A stretch of 64,000 nucleotides of DNA from Pyronema omphalodes (lineage: Eukaryota > Ascomycota > Pezizomycetes > Pezizales > Pyronemataceae), in the NCBI GenBank assembly GCA_024516155.1, contig JAJJXM010000062.1, positions 248,001-312,000 on the forward strand, in the 5' to 3' direction. Made by a program: the position numbers and the translations under genes. Within the stretch, counting starts at the first letter, position 1, and every line of letters begins with the position of its first letter. Positions 32,936 to 44,841 of this stretch are shown here, in pieces. A model generated the notes under the pieces. The model made no database searches, was not told where the DNA came from, and saw only the letters and a list, made by a program, of their open reading frames with translations.

Positions 32936-35900
32936 GAGTCGTGACATACCGCTGTCTGGCGCTAACCAGCTGTATATGCAGTTCAAGACAACATATACAT
33001 CAGAGGTTTTCGCGATCGACAAACGGGAGAGCGGCAATGAATTGGAGATGAGAGTGAAATCATTATCCGTTGTCAACAAATCTATGAATATGAAATTCTG
33101 GACCACGATGAACTGCTTGAAGCACATTTTCCCGAAATGAAGTTATCCTAGGCTTAGTGGTAAGAAGAGGACGGAAGGAAAGGAGGAAATAAAGTTGCAG
33201 CAGCAGTCGTCAAGTAACAGCTTCCGATCGACAGGTTAGGTAATTACGAGATTATCGACCGGCCCAGGTATCGTTGCGAAAGTTTACTGGATTCTTTCAT
33301 TTTCCATGAGCTAGATATATCTATCAGAGGACATTAGAGATGGATGTTATCGGTAAAGAATAGAGAATCGATGGCTTGACGTACTAGGTCTTCATTGGTG
33401 TAGAGAGTGTGAAGATGGAATATAGAGAAAGAGAATGAATTACTAGATAAAAGAATGCGGATGAAGAATACAGCTAGGATATGCTCTCTCCACGGTAGTT
33501 CTACCTACTACATGAGCACCGCTGACAAGTAAGTTTCAACAATCGAATTAAAGGAGGAAGGGGGAGGCGTGAAGGGGAGCGGATAAAATGGACGAGGATG
33601 ATGTGCAGCGAGGCGACCTCATATCCTGTGACTTCCGTTATGAAAATTGTGTTGTGTACACCGTGCCAATCTCGCGACTTACCACAAAATATCCCATGAA
33701 CTCGGAGCAACATCATAAAATCCAACCACATATTTGAAAGCTCGTGTTGAACTGATGATCGAGTCTGCCTCGAGGCATGATATTACCCAACCGCGCGCAG
33801 CCTTTACCGTCTGTCGTAATTCATTTGTTTATTTTTTATATGGATCTTCTGGAAAACGATGGGGGTAGGCGTTTCGTAATGCTTCATTCCGGAGTGAAGT
33901 TTGTCCGGCTGTATCAACACTTAGGAATCCCGTCTGTCATATGCAAGGAATTGTATGAGGCGCAGTTAATACATGAGATAGGAGCAGTTGTTCTCGTGTC
34001 AAAGCAGAAAGTGTTCCGCAAGATAGCCATGATTTGCTACTGGATTTGCTTATTTGAAATAAAGTGCCTCAAGGCTGACTTGAAGTTGGATGAGTGAGGG
34101 GCTGAGAATGCAAAAGGATACGTAACTGAATGACTGTGCGTTTTAGAAGTGAGATTGTTCATTGGGTGCATTTTTGACTACGACCATTATCGGTTCGGTT
34201 GATGCATGGCTGAGCTGATCGTATGTCTTGGCGGCTGAATACCGACCGACGCTGAAGACCGACCGACGGCAGATTCGTGCCCAGATTCATCTCCACGCTC
34301 CATCATCCTCTATCTTTGCAGAACCATCCACTCTTTCAACCATCCCACCACTTGATTCCGTCGAATTCCCAATTATAGAATCTTATCCGTTAGGAAACGA
34401 AGATCTGAAATGTGTCGAGCGTTTAGAGCATGTGATATGCAGCAAGGCAGACTTCCCAGGCACCGGTCGTCGACCACATGATCACGAGATCTCACCCGAT
34501 GAAATGCTTCGATATCGTATTCTAGAAGCCCTGAATAAGACGCAGCCCAATCAGCAGCCGAAAGTCAGATCTTCCTCTGATTCCGCACGTTTTGTTAGTA
34601 CAAGGATGGTATTAAGCAACGTCCTAACAGCCAATTGAGTTCAGAATGTTTATCCGCCTTGGAGAACATTGCGAACACAGCAGGAATACGAGTGCTACAT
34701 ATGCAATGTTTCGAACGATGCGCACGGCCGTGCGTAGGAAGTCTGGTTGGCGATGCTAAGCTTTGTTTCAATATGGTGCACCATATCACGCATCGGTAGC
34801 ATCCTGCGTTCTGGTAAATTCGTTCTGAGAAATGCGTTCTGATAAATTCCTTCTGATAAATTCGACATGTTATGTAGGAGTCCTCACCGGTAGGTACCTT
34901 TAAATTACTGTTCATGTCGTTGGCCGAGGAATTTGCTGATCTGTACTTTGATACCTCGTTGCACCGGTCGGTTCAGGCTCGCTTGGCGATTGCGTAGGTT
35001 ACAGGGAACATGAGAGTTTCCCCAGCCCAGGCAAACTCGCAGCTCGTATTCGGTGTCGCTCCGCTTTCACTCAGCCACAGTCTCGGTAGCCGGGGAAGGC
35101 TTGGCTGATATGGAATGGCTTGGCTGATGAGGTAAGTAACCGAGATTTTCTTGGTTGCATCGCGGATCGCCGTCTCGACTGATGTTGCTGCTGGATGCCG
35201 ATGGCTTTGGTATGTCAACGTTTAGAGTATGTATGACACTGCATCGATTATGTATGTTACCATCGTCAAATCTTGCTGTATCGAAGAACTTTTAATGGTG
35301 TTACTCCAGCCTAGAATCTCTGCTGTTCGTCTTGAAAGGGATTGTTTTATGTGCGTCTTTGTCTTGAAGTGAAGATATGTATTTCTCTCGCTTTATGTCT
35401 CAGAACGGGTAAATCACACGGTCGATTCTATTAATGAACACCACGCACGCATGCTGTCTATGCAGCCTTGGTATGACAGGGTGCAAGCTCACCTTGTGGC
35501 TTGGGCATGGTTTAACGACGTCTAAACGGATCTCCGTCGTCGACACACAAGGGACTACCTCGACCCACCCCAGTATGACAAGAAAACTGTCGGAGCGACA
35601 TGTCTCCGGGAGATTTTCTCTTTTCTCTCTTTTCTCTCTTTTCTCTCTTTTCTCTCTCATCCTCCACGACGCGACCACGACGTGACAATTTCTTCGACAA
35701 TCTCCTCCTTTGTGCGGAGCTGTGAGAAACCTCGCGAGTCTTCGTTGCGAGTTCAAGGTACCGAAACACGCCTCAGGTTCAGCCCAGAACCTTACGAATC
35801 TTACGCATATCCAATCCGGCATTTCGAAGCACCTCGTAACTCTCCATTCGTTGGACTCGCGGGGGCATTTCCGTCAAAGAACATCAAACCAAACTGCGCC

Positions 35901-36070
35901 CCTCACTTCGTATCGGTTAGCCTTGTCTACCAGGAAAGCATACATAGCCGACCTCAGCGACCGGCATACCGACAAGTTCTTACATTCCTTGAACACCAAG
36001 ACAGCACCAGGGATATATATCCAGCTCTCTTCAGCCGTAGTTTAGTTTGGTGTAGCAACACTCCGCAATC
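32936..36070. other. Intergenic, no supported gene
   Basis: Several frames of 80-140 codons occur, none with a recognisable domain. A pyrimidine microsatellite (35614-35658) and a CT-rich leader precede the ABC transporter start. Confidence 0.4.
35614..35658 (+). repeat. TTTTCTCTC microsatellite
   Basis: About five copies of a 9-nt pyrimidine unit, some 410 bp upstream of the ABC transporter ATG. Confidence 0.85.
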
Positions 36071-39000
36071 ATGGCGAATGCAACGTTACGACAAACCTGG
36101 GCGCTGATGCGCAAAAACTTAATCATTAATCTTCGACGTCAATACTTTTCAACCGTCATTCGGGCATTTATATTTCCGATTTTGTTTGTTGCCATCGTAT
36201 CCTTCTCGCGGAATATACTTCTACCACCATCAAATTATGGTGTCGGCTCTCCTGCACCTATTCTGAGTTTACGAGATGCTGTTGCGGCAGAAGGAAAAAA
36301 GAATAAGCTTATGTTTGTCAATAATGGTCTTGGTGGAGAGGTAGATCAAGTGATTTCTCGGTTACAGAATGGTTTGACGAATGTCGGGAATGTCACAGTT
36401 TTGACGGATCCAAAATCGTTGCGAGAAGAATGTCAGTCGAACCTCAACGGAGTTTCGCCTTGTTTTGCTGCAGTGGTTTTTGAGAGTTCACCAAACACGA
36501 ATGGATCAACTGGAAATGGAACTTGGAAATATCTTCTGAGAGGTGATAACGATCTGAATGGATTAAAGGTGGATGCCTTCAAGCACGACAATCCTGTTCA
36601 AAAGTCTGTTAATGTCTCAGATCCCGGGTGGAATTCTACTGACAAATATACGCAGGATTTTGCTACCTCTTCAGCTATCTGTGGATCAGGCCATTGCCAG
36701 ACAGAGTGGTTATACCGGTCCCGATTTGGTCGTGGAGGAATTCATGTACACCAACTTGACCAACAAGGAGTTTGACGACAGGGTTAGAGAACAATTTGCA
36801 AAAATTCTTACCAACTATCTATCTGCTGCTTACCAGATCGGAATGATTGGTGTGGTTTACCATCTTGTTGGTTTTCAAGCGATGGAACGTGAGAGAGGAT
36901 TATCAACTTTAATCGAGGCTATGGGAGGATCAAAAATGGCTCGCATGATGGCATACCAGACTGCATTTACCATTATGTACATTATTGGGTGGATTGTCAT
37001 TTCATTCAGTCTCTGGGGTGGATTGTTGCAGCGTTCTTCGCTCGGAATTGTCCTCATCTGGCATCTTCGTGCGTCTATCCCTTCCATCTTCTGTCTAAGT
37101 TACTAATTCCAATAGTTGCTGGATTGGCCTTTACGTCCTGGGCTATGTTTCTTGGTTCCATCTTCAAGAAAGCACAACTCAGTGGTATCCTATCCACTGT
37201 CCTTTCTCTCGCACTAGGTGTAATCGCACAAATAGCCAACGGCAGCAGCACTGCTGCTGTCGCCATCCTCAGTTTCCTCTTCCCGCCTATGAACTACATT
37301 TACCACTTCATCTCCATTGGTCGTTTTGAAGGGCAAGGAATCGGTGCAAGCGCTATCAAGGCAGCTCCAGGGTCAAGCTCACAGGTTCCTTTGATTGCGT
37401 TCTGGATTTTCTCTGTTGTTCAATTTATCTTCTTCCCTATTGCTGCGGCTTATATCGAGAAGTACCTTTTCGGAACCGAATCCCCAGGTCACCGCTACAT
37501 TAATGGTGGCGCTATCCAACCTGGTAATGCAGTCGAGCTCCGATCCTTCACCAAACGTTACCACCCGAGACTTTTGACGAGATTGTTTGGAAAGCGCAAG
37601 GAGCCGGTTCTTGCTGTCAATGGTTTGACCTTGGATGTTCTAGAAGGCCAAATTTTGGTGCTTCTTGGTGCCAACGGATCCGGAAAGACGACAACCCTTG
37701 AAGCTATTGCAGGACTCGCTAGTGTTCGGGAGGGAGACATCTCTATCGCCACGGGAGAAGCTGGGGGAATCGGAATTTGCCCGCAGAAGAATGTGCTCTG
37801 GGATGACATGACGGTTGAAGAGCATGTGCGCATTTGGAACTTGATTAAATGCAAGGGTGACGACGAAGCGACCCTCGAGAAGCTAATTGAGGAATGTGAT
37901 CTCACCAAGAAGCGGAAGGCGCAGTCGAAGACGTTGTCTGGTGGACAGAAGAGAAAACTCCAGCTTGCGGCCATGTTAACTGGTGGAAGCAATGTTTGTG
38001 CTATCGATGAGGTTTCTTCCGGTCTTGATCCTTTGTCAAGAAGAAAGATTTGGGATATTATATTGGCAGTGAGAGGCTCTCGGACTATTATCTTGACTTC
38101 ACATTTCTTGGACGAGGCCGATCTCTTGGCGGACCATATTGCGATTCTTTCAAAGGGACAGTTAAAGTGTGAAGGTTCTGCGGTTGAGCTCAAGACTCAA
38201 TACGGCGGTGGATACAGGGTACATGCCCCTATTGATTCGCCGGCTTTCGAGGGAGTCGCGATGCAGAGATTCTACGACAAGACAATTTACAACATTGCTG
38301 ATGCTAGCGAGGCAAACCGGCTTATCGAGGCTCTCGAGAAGAGTGATGTCTCGGATTACTACGTCACCGGACCATCCATTGAGGATGTCTTCTTGAAGGT
38401 TGCTGGAGAGGGTATGATTGAAGAACCTCAGAACGCTGGATCCCCGGGTAAACTTGCCGTTCCAGCCGTCGCAGAAGAGATTTCAGCTACCACCTCCGCG
38501 GCAGGTTCTCAGACTGATAAGGGTGCAGTCGGACTTCATAACGGAATCCGTACATCAGTGTTTTCCCAAGTTTGGTCATTAATTCGCAAGAGAATCACAA
38601 TCCTTCAGAGAGGATATCTTCCTACCATTGCGGCCATCGTCATCCCTATCATTGCGGCCTTAGCAACTATGCCTACCTTTAGCGAGCACCCTGGTATCTC
38701 CTGTGGTACCGAGCGTGCCTACCGATCCACAAACGTCCAGAACCTCAAATTTGACGCTAACTTCAAGATCGTCTTGGGACCAGCCCCAAACCCCAATATT
38801 ACTCAGCTCATGAGTGTTGCTAGTGTTCTTTTCCCTGGAGGAGAGTCTGCGGGGGGTATGCCCTCAGGTCTAACCCCAGATTCCCTGCTGAAATCCTTCC
38901 ACTATGTCGACACTATTCCACAATTCACTCAATACATCACTGAAAACTACAAGAACGTAACTCCAGGAGGAATGTTTATTGATGGTAATAAGGCTACTTA

Positions 39001-40897
39001 TGCATTCTTGGGTCTCCCCTACCTTTCGCTCTTTACCGGAATGACGATCCAGAGTCTTGTTAGCAACCTCGCTTTCCAGATTCCCGGCGGTATTACGGCG
39101 CATTATCAGGCTTTTGATTACATTTGGCCAGCGGGACAAGGACAGACTCTTCTATTTATCACCTATACTTGTCTGGCATTTTCGGTGTTCCCGGCGTTCT
39201 TTATTCTCTATCCTGCTGCTGAGAGACTTAGGAAGGTTAGAGCTTTGCATTACTCCAACGGTGTCCGCGCTTTCCCTCTCTGGTTAGCATACACGATTTT
39301 TGACTTTATCGTGGTCATCTTGATTTCTGCTGTCTGTGTTGGACTCTTTTCTGCTGCCACAAGCGGCTGGTACCATCTTCCCTATGTATTTGTGGTGATG
39401 ATATTGTACGGTCTTGCAAGTATCCTCATGGTATACTGCATCTCCCTCTTTATGCCCTCCCAACTCTCAGCCTTCGCTGTTGCTGCCGGAGGTCAAGCTG
39501 CGATGTTCCTGATTTACCTAATCACCTATATGAGTATAACCAGCATTATGGCCGCAGCCGACGCCCCACGAGCTCAAGAAACCTCCCGCTATGTCTTAGG
39601 AGCTATCTCACCGATTGTCAACCTCCTCCACGCCCTCTTCGTCTCGCTCAATTCCTTCCGAATCTCCTGCGATGGCCAAAACTTGATCAGCTACCCCGGC
39701 ATTTTCAAGCTCTACGGAAGTTCAATTACTTTCCTGATCTGTCAAATCGGCTTCTTCTTCACTATCCTTCTACTGAATGATACCAACCGTCTTCGCCTCC
39801 CAACCCGTAGCGTAGCACCTGCAGCTGATGTCGAGTCACACCCGGAGAAAGCTATCCACGATGAAGCAGCTAGCGTTAATGGACTCATTGTCGATAGAGT
39901 TTCTAAATCCTTCGCCAAATTCCAAGCAGTAGAGAATATCTCTTTCTCCGTCCCTCCATCATCCGTCTACGCACTTCTCGGACCAAACGGAGCAGGAAAA
40001 ACCACTACCATCAACATGATCCGTGCAGACCTAAAACCAACCAGCGGCAGCATCAACGTCTGCGGTATCCCCTCTACCAACCCTATGGCCCGTACCCACC
40101 TCGGAGTTTGCCCACAATTCGACGCCATTGATAGAATGACAGTCTACGAGCATCTCGTCTTTTACGCACGTATCAGAGGAGTAAAACAGATAGAATACAA
40201 CGTGGACGAAGCCCTCCGAGCCGTCGGCCTAGAACCCTTCCGCCACAGAATCGCAGAGCAATTATCCGGTGGTAATAAACGTAAACTCTCCCTCGCAATC
40301 GCACTTATGGGTAACCCCGCAGTCCTCCTCCTCGACGAACCATCCAGCGGAATGGACGCCCTTGCCAAGCGCCGAATGTGGCGTACTCTTGAAGGAGTTG
40401 GACAGGGAAGAGCAGTAGTTCTAACCACCCATTCGATGGAGGAATGTTCCGCTCTTGCTTCCAAGGCCGGTATCATGAAGAAGCGGATGTTGGCAGAAGG
40501 AACAGTTGAACAACTCCGGAAAGATGCAGGTGATAAATACCTCCTCCATCTTGTCCTTGGTAGTGCTCCTCACAGCACACCAGAGGAAATGAGAGCTGTG
40601 AAGAACTGGGTGCAGACCGTGTTTAGAAATGCGGAGGTTGAGGAACGGGAATTTGGGGGACAGCTTAGGGTTTTGATACCGGCTGGACAGGGGGGGATTA
40701 GAGAGGTCTTTAGGATTCTGGAGAAACAGGCGGCGGAACAGGGCGTTAGGTATTGGAGTGTTGATAGAGGGACTATGGATATGGTTTTCTTGGAGGTGGT
40801 GGGAAGAGAACAGGATGAGGAAAAGGAGGTGAAGGAGAGTGAGTGGAATAAGTGGGCGGTTAGGTTGTGTGCGCCTTGGTTGTTGTTGGTTAAATAA
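36071..40897 (+). CDS. ABCA-type full-size ABC transporter
   Basis: Exons 36071-36603, 36656-37068 and 37116-40897 (introns of 52 and 47 nt with CTGAC and CTAAT branch sites) give 1575 residues. The layout is TM-NBD-TM-NBD. The N-terminal membrane segment (about 30-50) is followed by a large luminal loop, then about five helices (roughly 215-410). NBD1 has Walker A GANGSGKTTT (Lys506), signature LSGGQKRKL and Walker B AIDEVSSG. TM domain 2 also has a large loop, followed by a helix cluster. NBD2 has GPNGAGKTTT (Lys1277), LSGGNKRKL and LLLDEPSSG. Both catalytic Glu residues are present, so both sites look competent. The LSGG(Q/N)KRKL signatures and long loops point to subfamily A, whose characterised members move lipids. 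The substrate here is not predictable. Length is normal for the family. Confidence 0.95.
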
Positions 40898-41381
40898 ATG
40901 ATGAGGATTCTGGGGAAGGGGGAGGGGAGGGGAGGAGGGAGGCTGCAGAAGGGCGAAGGGTGAAGGGTGAAAGGTTGTTATGACCACAGTGATGAAAAAT
41001 TATGGAAGATATACCATGCCATGATGCTTTTTTTTTCCTTTAGATACGGTTATACATAGATGTAATGATATGACATTTAATGATTTTTTAAAACGTTTCC
41101 TAGACTCAAATCTTTATTAACTTTTCATATCTGATCTTCTCATATGTACACAAAACGACATTTCTTAAACCTGTGACCGAAGAAAGAAGAAACGAAAATC
41201 GGGAAACGAGAAACGAGAAATCGTAGTTAGAAAGTTCGGAGTTATGCCTGGTTGATTTATACTTGATATAACACCACCAAAATCCCAATTCCTGGGGATT
41301 GGAACTTAGCCATGATATTCAGCAACTTCATCGGCAGAGCGATATGCGGGTATATACATTAACATCCTTCGAGACTGCAGT

Positions 41382-41403
41382 GGGGGGGGGGGGGGGGGGG
41401 GGG
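41382..41403 (+). repeat. Poly-G tract (22 G)
   Basis: Uninterrupted G run as given. The length may be approximate in any assembly. Confidence 0.9.
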
Positions 41404-42164
41404 TTCTACATTACAGGGTGAGCGGGTAAGCAGGTATGCTGGGTATGTATTGAAGCAGGATTCGGTATGGTATCATGGTGATGAAAATGGAATGAGGTAC
41501 TTAAATAGAAGGAATGAAGGGATGTAAATTTGTTGAGGTTTTGGGGGATGATATAGATGGATCATAGGGAGTATAAGGAATGGGATGGGGATTTTATGGG
41601 CTATGGGCTATGGAGAGATATGGCAGGAGAGGTAATGGTTGAGTTTGGGGATGACGCGGGAGTAGGATATTGCGGATTGAAAGAATGGTGGAGAGAATTA
41701 TCTAGGTTTTCAATCGGATCTAGAGTACACATGTAATAAATTACCCTTTTTTTTTTTTAGTTTTTCGCTGGTCACCCAGAACCATCGAGTGATATGTATG
41801 ATCCAACTTTATGCAGTATGCAAGAGAGTCTGCAAGTCTGTATGTAGCATAAATCGCCACCCTGACTCTCTGAAAATGCATGGGCTTTGCGTAAGATGGA
41901 AAATATACTTTTTGGTTATGAATATTGGATCAGAAAGTTGTAAGGTTGAGCTAGGCTATTAGAGTGCCCACTGCTAGGTGTGTACAGTTGTAGGTGTATA
42001 CAGTTGCAGGTTAACCCCACGATCCATCCTTATGCTTGAGCTTGAAACAAGCATCTCTGAAACTCTAGTTCTTACTACATACTTTGTGTGTATTTATTTC
42101 TTCCGGGGGATGTCTTTAACGTCCATCATACATGCGCCATATACATGTGACTTTCAACCCGTCT

Positions 42165-42186
42165 CCCCCCCCCCCCCCCCCCCCCC
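42165..42186 (+). repeat. Poly-C tract (22 C)
   Basis: Uninterrupted C run, about 780 bp from the poly-G tract and on the opposite strand sense. Confidence 0.9.
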
Positions 42187-42788
42187 ACCATGATCGCCGC
42201 TTGCATAAAACTGCACTGCGCGCGTATGGTTTATCGTGCACAAATATGGTTAAAAAATGAAAAAATGAATAGCCGTTTCGTTGATTTTTCCCGTTTAGGT
42301 TAACTAGCGTCGGTAGCTGCCGCGACAGCCGAAGATCCGCGGTGCATGGATGAATCGCGGTTCACCGGTGATGTTGAGATGTGACAGGACCTAATTTTTT
42401 TTATGGCAGGATGTGTCTTATTCGCTTGGTTGGTCTTATGAAGCCTGAGATTGAGGATGTGTTTACTCATGAAGATCATGCGAGATGGAGATTGCGAATG
42501 TGTTTACTCATGTAAATTAAGTTATATTAAGATTGAAGTAGGAATTAGAGTTTAGCTTTAAGATAAGATGTTCGTCTGGCGCTGGGGAAGAGTACATAGT
42601 AGTATTGGTTGCACCCTACTTGCAGTTTATTTTGCCTTGTAGGGAAGTTACTGTGACAGAGATCTACTGTAAATCCGCGAGATTAGTTAGCGCACGAGAT
42701 TGTGTATTCTCATGTGATGGGAAAGACTATCAGTTATTGTTATGTTCAAGTGCTTACGGAATAAATATCAAACTGGTACACAAACGTC

Positions 42789-42840
42789 CTACTCGTGCCT
42801 AAAGATGGTGGCGCTAGCCACCATCTTTAGGCACGAGTAG
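42789..42840. repeat. Perfect 24-bp inverted repeat with 4-nt loop
   Basis: The arm CTACTCGTGCCTAAAGATGG plus TGGC is followed by GCTA and the exact reverse complement of the arm. This would form a very stable hairpin or cruciform. No T tract follows, and there is no target duplication that I can see. Confidence 0.9.
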
Positions 42841-43338
42841 AAGTTGAGATACCTGGAAGTGCAGTTACAGGCAGAGACCAGTGATGCAATGGCGGCGCGC
42901 TTGATAATGGATCAATACGTGCAAATTGCAACCTTGAAATGATCATCGCTGATCACAACTTATCGAGGATGTGTGAATGAGGTGCAAAATATGGTTCATG
43001 CAACGCTATTAAGCGCTCCAATTGACTTTTGTTTTCAAGTTCCTGTGATTTTTCTGCAGGTATCCGGTATTGCCTTAATATATGGCTGTGATGCTTGTTG
43101 CCTGCCGAGCTGGGTTACCGCATACCACATGACAATGATCCGCATAGTTCACGTACATAATCCAATTCCGATGGGATGGTTGACAGTGGGACGGTGAGGC
43201 AGTCATTCAGTCATCAACCCCGCTTTCTTACGACTTTACTTCAACCTCATTCGTAACTTTATTTTTTAACTGTCATAGATAATTAAATTACACGTAGCTA
43301 TCGTATTCGTAAACATTTGTTCTCAAAATCGCCTGCGA

Positions 43339-44841
43339 TCATGAATATGGGTTCTCTGGGCTTAATCCAAACTCCGCCATAGGTTCCCACGTCTGCACAT
43401 CTGATCTCCAAATAATCTGCTCCACCCGAGTCCCGTTACTGTACCATACAGAGGCATCACCGTTGCCGTAAGGGTAAGGATCAGCTACAATTTGACCGGA
43501 AGAGTCGTCAACGGTTTCGATGGCGACAGGTCCATGCCATTTACTCCCGTCATACCAAGTATCCATCAAATGTGTGCCGGAACTATTAGATGAGTGATAG
43601 AGAACTCGAAGGTATCCGTTGACTCCGGCTGCAGTTGCTGCGATAGAAGTAAACTTCACAGCTTCCATTGTAGGTGATTTGATCTTGCCTATGTCATGTT
43701 AGATTTTGGACCAAATCAGTTTTAGGGGAAAGGAATTGCATACATGGAGCCCACTTCATCTTTGATCCAAGTTCTCCGTTTCCGCATATATCCACCACCG
43801 CAGAATTTGCGTCTTGGTAAAACAGTCTTGTTTCATTGGCGCCTTTGATTGGTTTATAATCAATTACAGCTAGTGAAGTACCGTTTAATCCTGTTATCGG
43901 TAGGACTTGGTCGAAAACCCAAAGGTTGTTTACGATATGGTAGCTCACGATTGAGCCATTGGGGAATTGGAAGAAAACTCCGGCAGTCTGGAGAACGTTG
44001 TAACTCAATGCTGCAATCTGGGATTGTTCATGAACATCGATAGCTGAAGTTGAGAGAGAGCTACTGCTACGGAGTTCCTCGATGGCCAAAATTCCTTCGC
44101 GGGATTGTATGGTATTATTTTGCGCGATGTAAATAATTGCAGCCTGAATAATATTAGAATTTGAAGGGTAAAAATAAGAGGCTTTAATACCTGATTATCT
44201 TCAAATGCAATTGCTGCAATCGGTGTTTTCTCTTTCGGCTGAGTTATGACAGATAATGCGTACGAGGTGCCTAATGTCGCATGTTGTCCATCATCGCTGA
44301 CAGTGAACTCTTGAATATCTAGCTGTCCGTCTGGTCCCTGAAAGGCTAATTTTGCATTTTTGCTACTAGCTACAACACCAAGCGCGGAGTCCTTGTATAC
44401 TGAAACACGTGGAACCGGTGTTATGACGTCTGGGTGATTATTCGATGGTGCTTGTGGACCTCTGATAGAGTATAGATGTAAGTAAAGGCAAATGATATTA
44501 ACACAAGGAACATACTCCAGCTTCTTCTTCGTCTTATTGCCACCCAATGCAACTGGAATTCCTATTGCCAGCACAAGGACAACTGATAAAATCAGAAGTC
44601 CTAATGCCCATCGAAGCCACCGACTTCGAATACCACATGGTGGTCTCTTTTCCTTGACCGGGTTTGTATTCGTCCTGCTCACAATGTAATAAGATCCGGG
44701 AGTTCCCGGTGAAGCGAGTGGAGTTCGAAGTTCGTATTGTGATTGGTGAACGTTGTTATCGATTGGAGATATGTCTGCTTGCGAGTCACGTTCGACATCG
44801 TGGACCTTATTCGGGTCTTTTGTTTCGTGAGTATATGACAT
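43339..44841 (-). CDS. Type II membrane protein with fucose-lectin-like domain
   Basis: Four exons (44841-44516, 44461-44191, 44143-43744, 43688-43339) with introns of 54, 47 and 55 nt give 448 residues. Residues 1-78 are a polar N-terminus, presumed cytosolic. Basic residues (RSRWLRW) precede a single membrane helix at about 79-100, a signal-anchor arrangement placing the C-terminus outside. The rest is built of repeated short beta motifs with paired aromatic, Asp and Gly residues (DTWYDGSKWHGP, WEPMAEFG), as in fungal AAL-type fucose-specific lectins (six-bladed propeller). The family match is by pattern, and sugar-binding residues were not verified. An in-frame ATG 25 codons upstream (44916) is possible; 44841 has the better context (TCAAATGTC). 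Likely surface glycan recognition, by inference. Confidence 0.8.

Larger units (their letters stand above)
40898..43338. other. Intergenic with poly-G, poly-C and a perfect hairpin
   Basis: No gene is seen. The stretch holds a 22-G run, a 22-C run and a 52-nt inverted repeat, listed separately. Confidence 0.5.

Noticed and set aside
34228..34638. 136-codon frame with protein-like composition
   Set aside because: It has no ATG near its start, no recognisable domain, and the candidate upstream exon (MAELI, donor at 34221) does not join in phase. It could be a gene relic but is not supported.
36573..36655. Frameshift in the ABC transporter near 36640
   Set aside because: A 52-nt intron (36604-36655) with good donor, CTGAC branch and CAG acceptor explains the frame change, and the summed exons are divisible by three.
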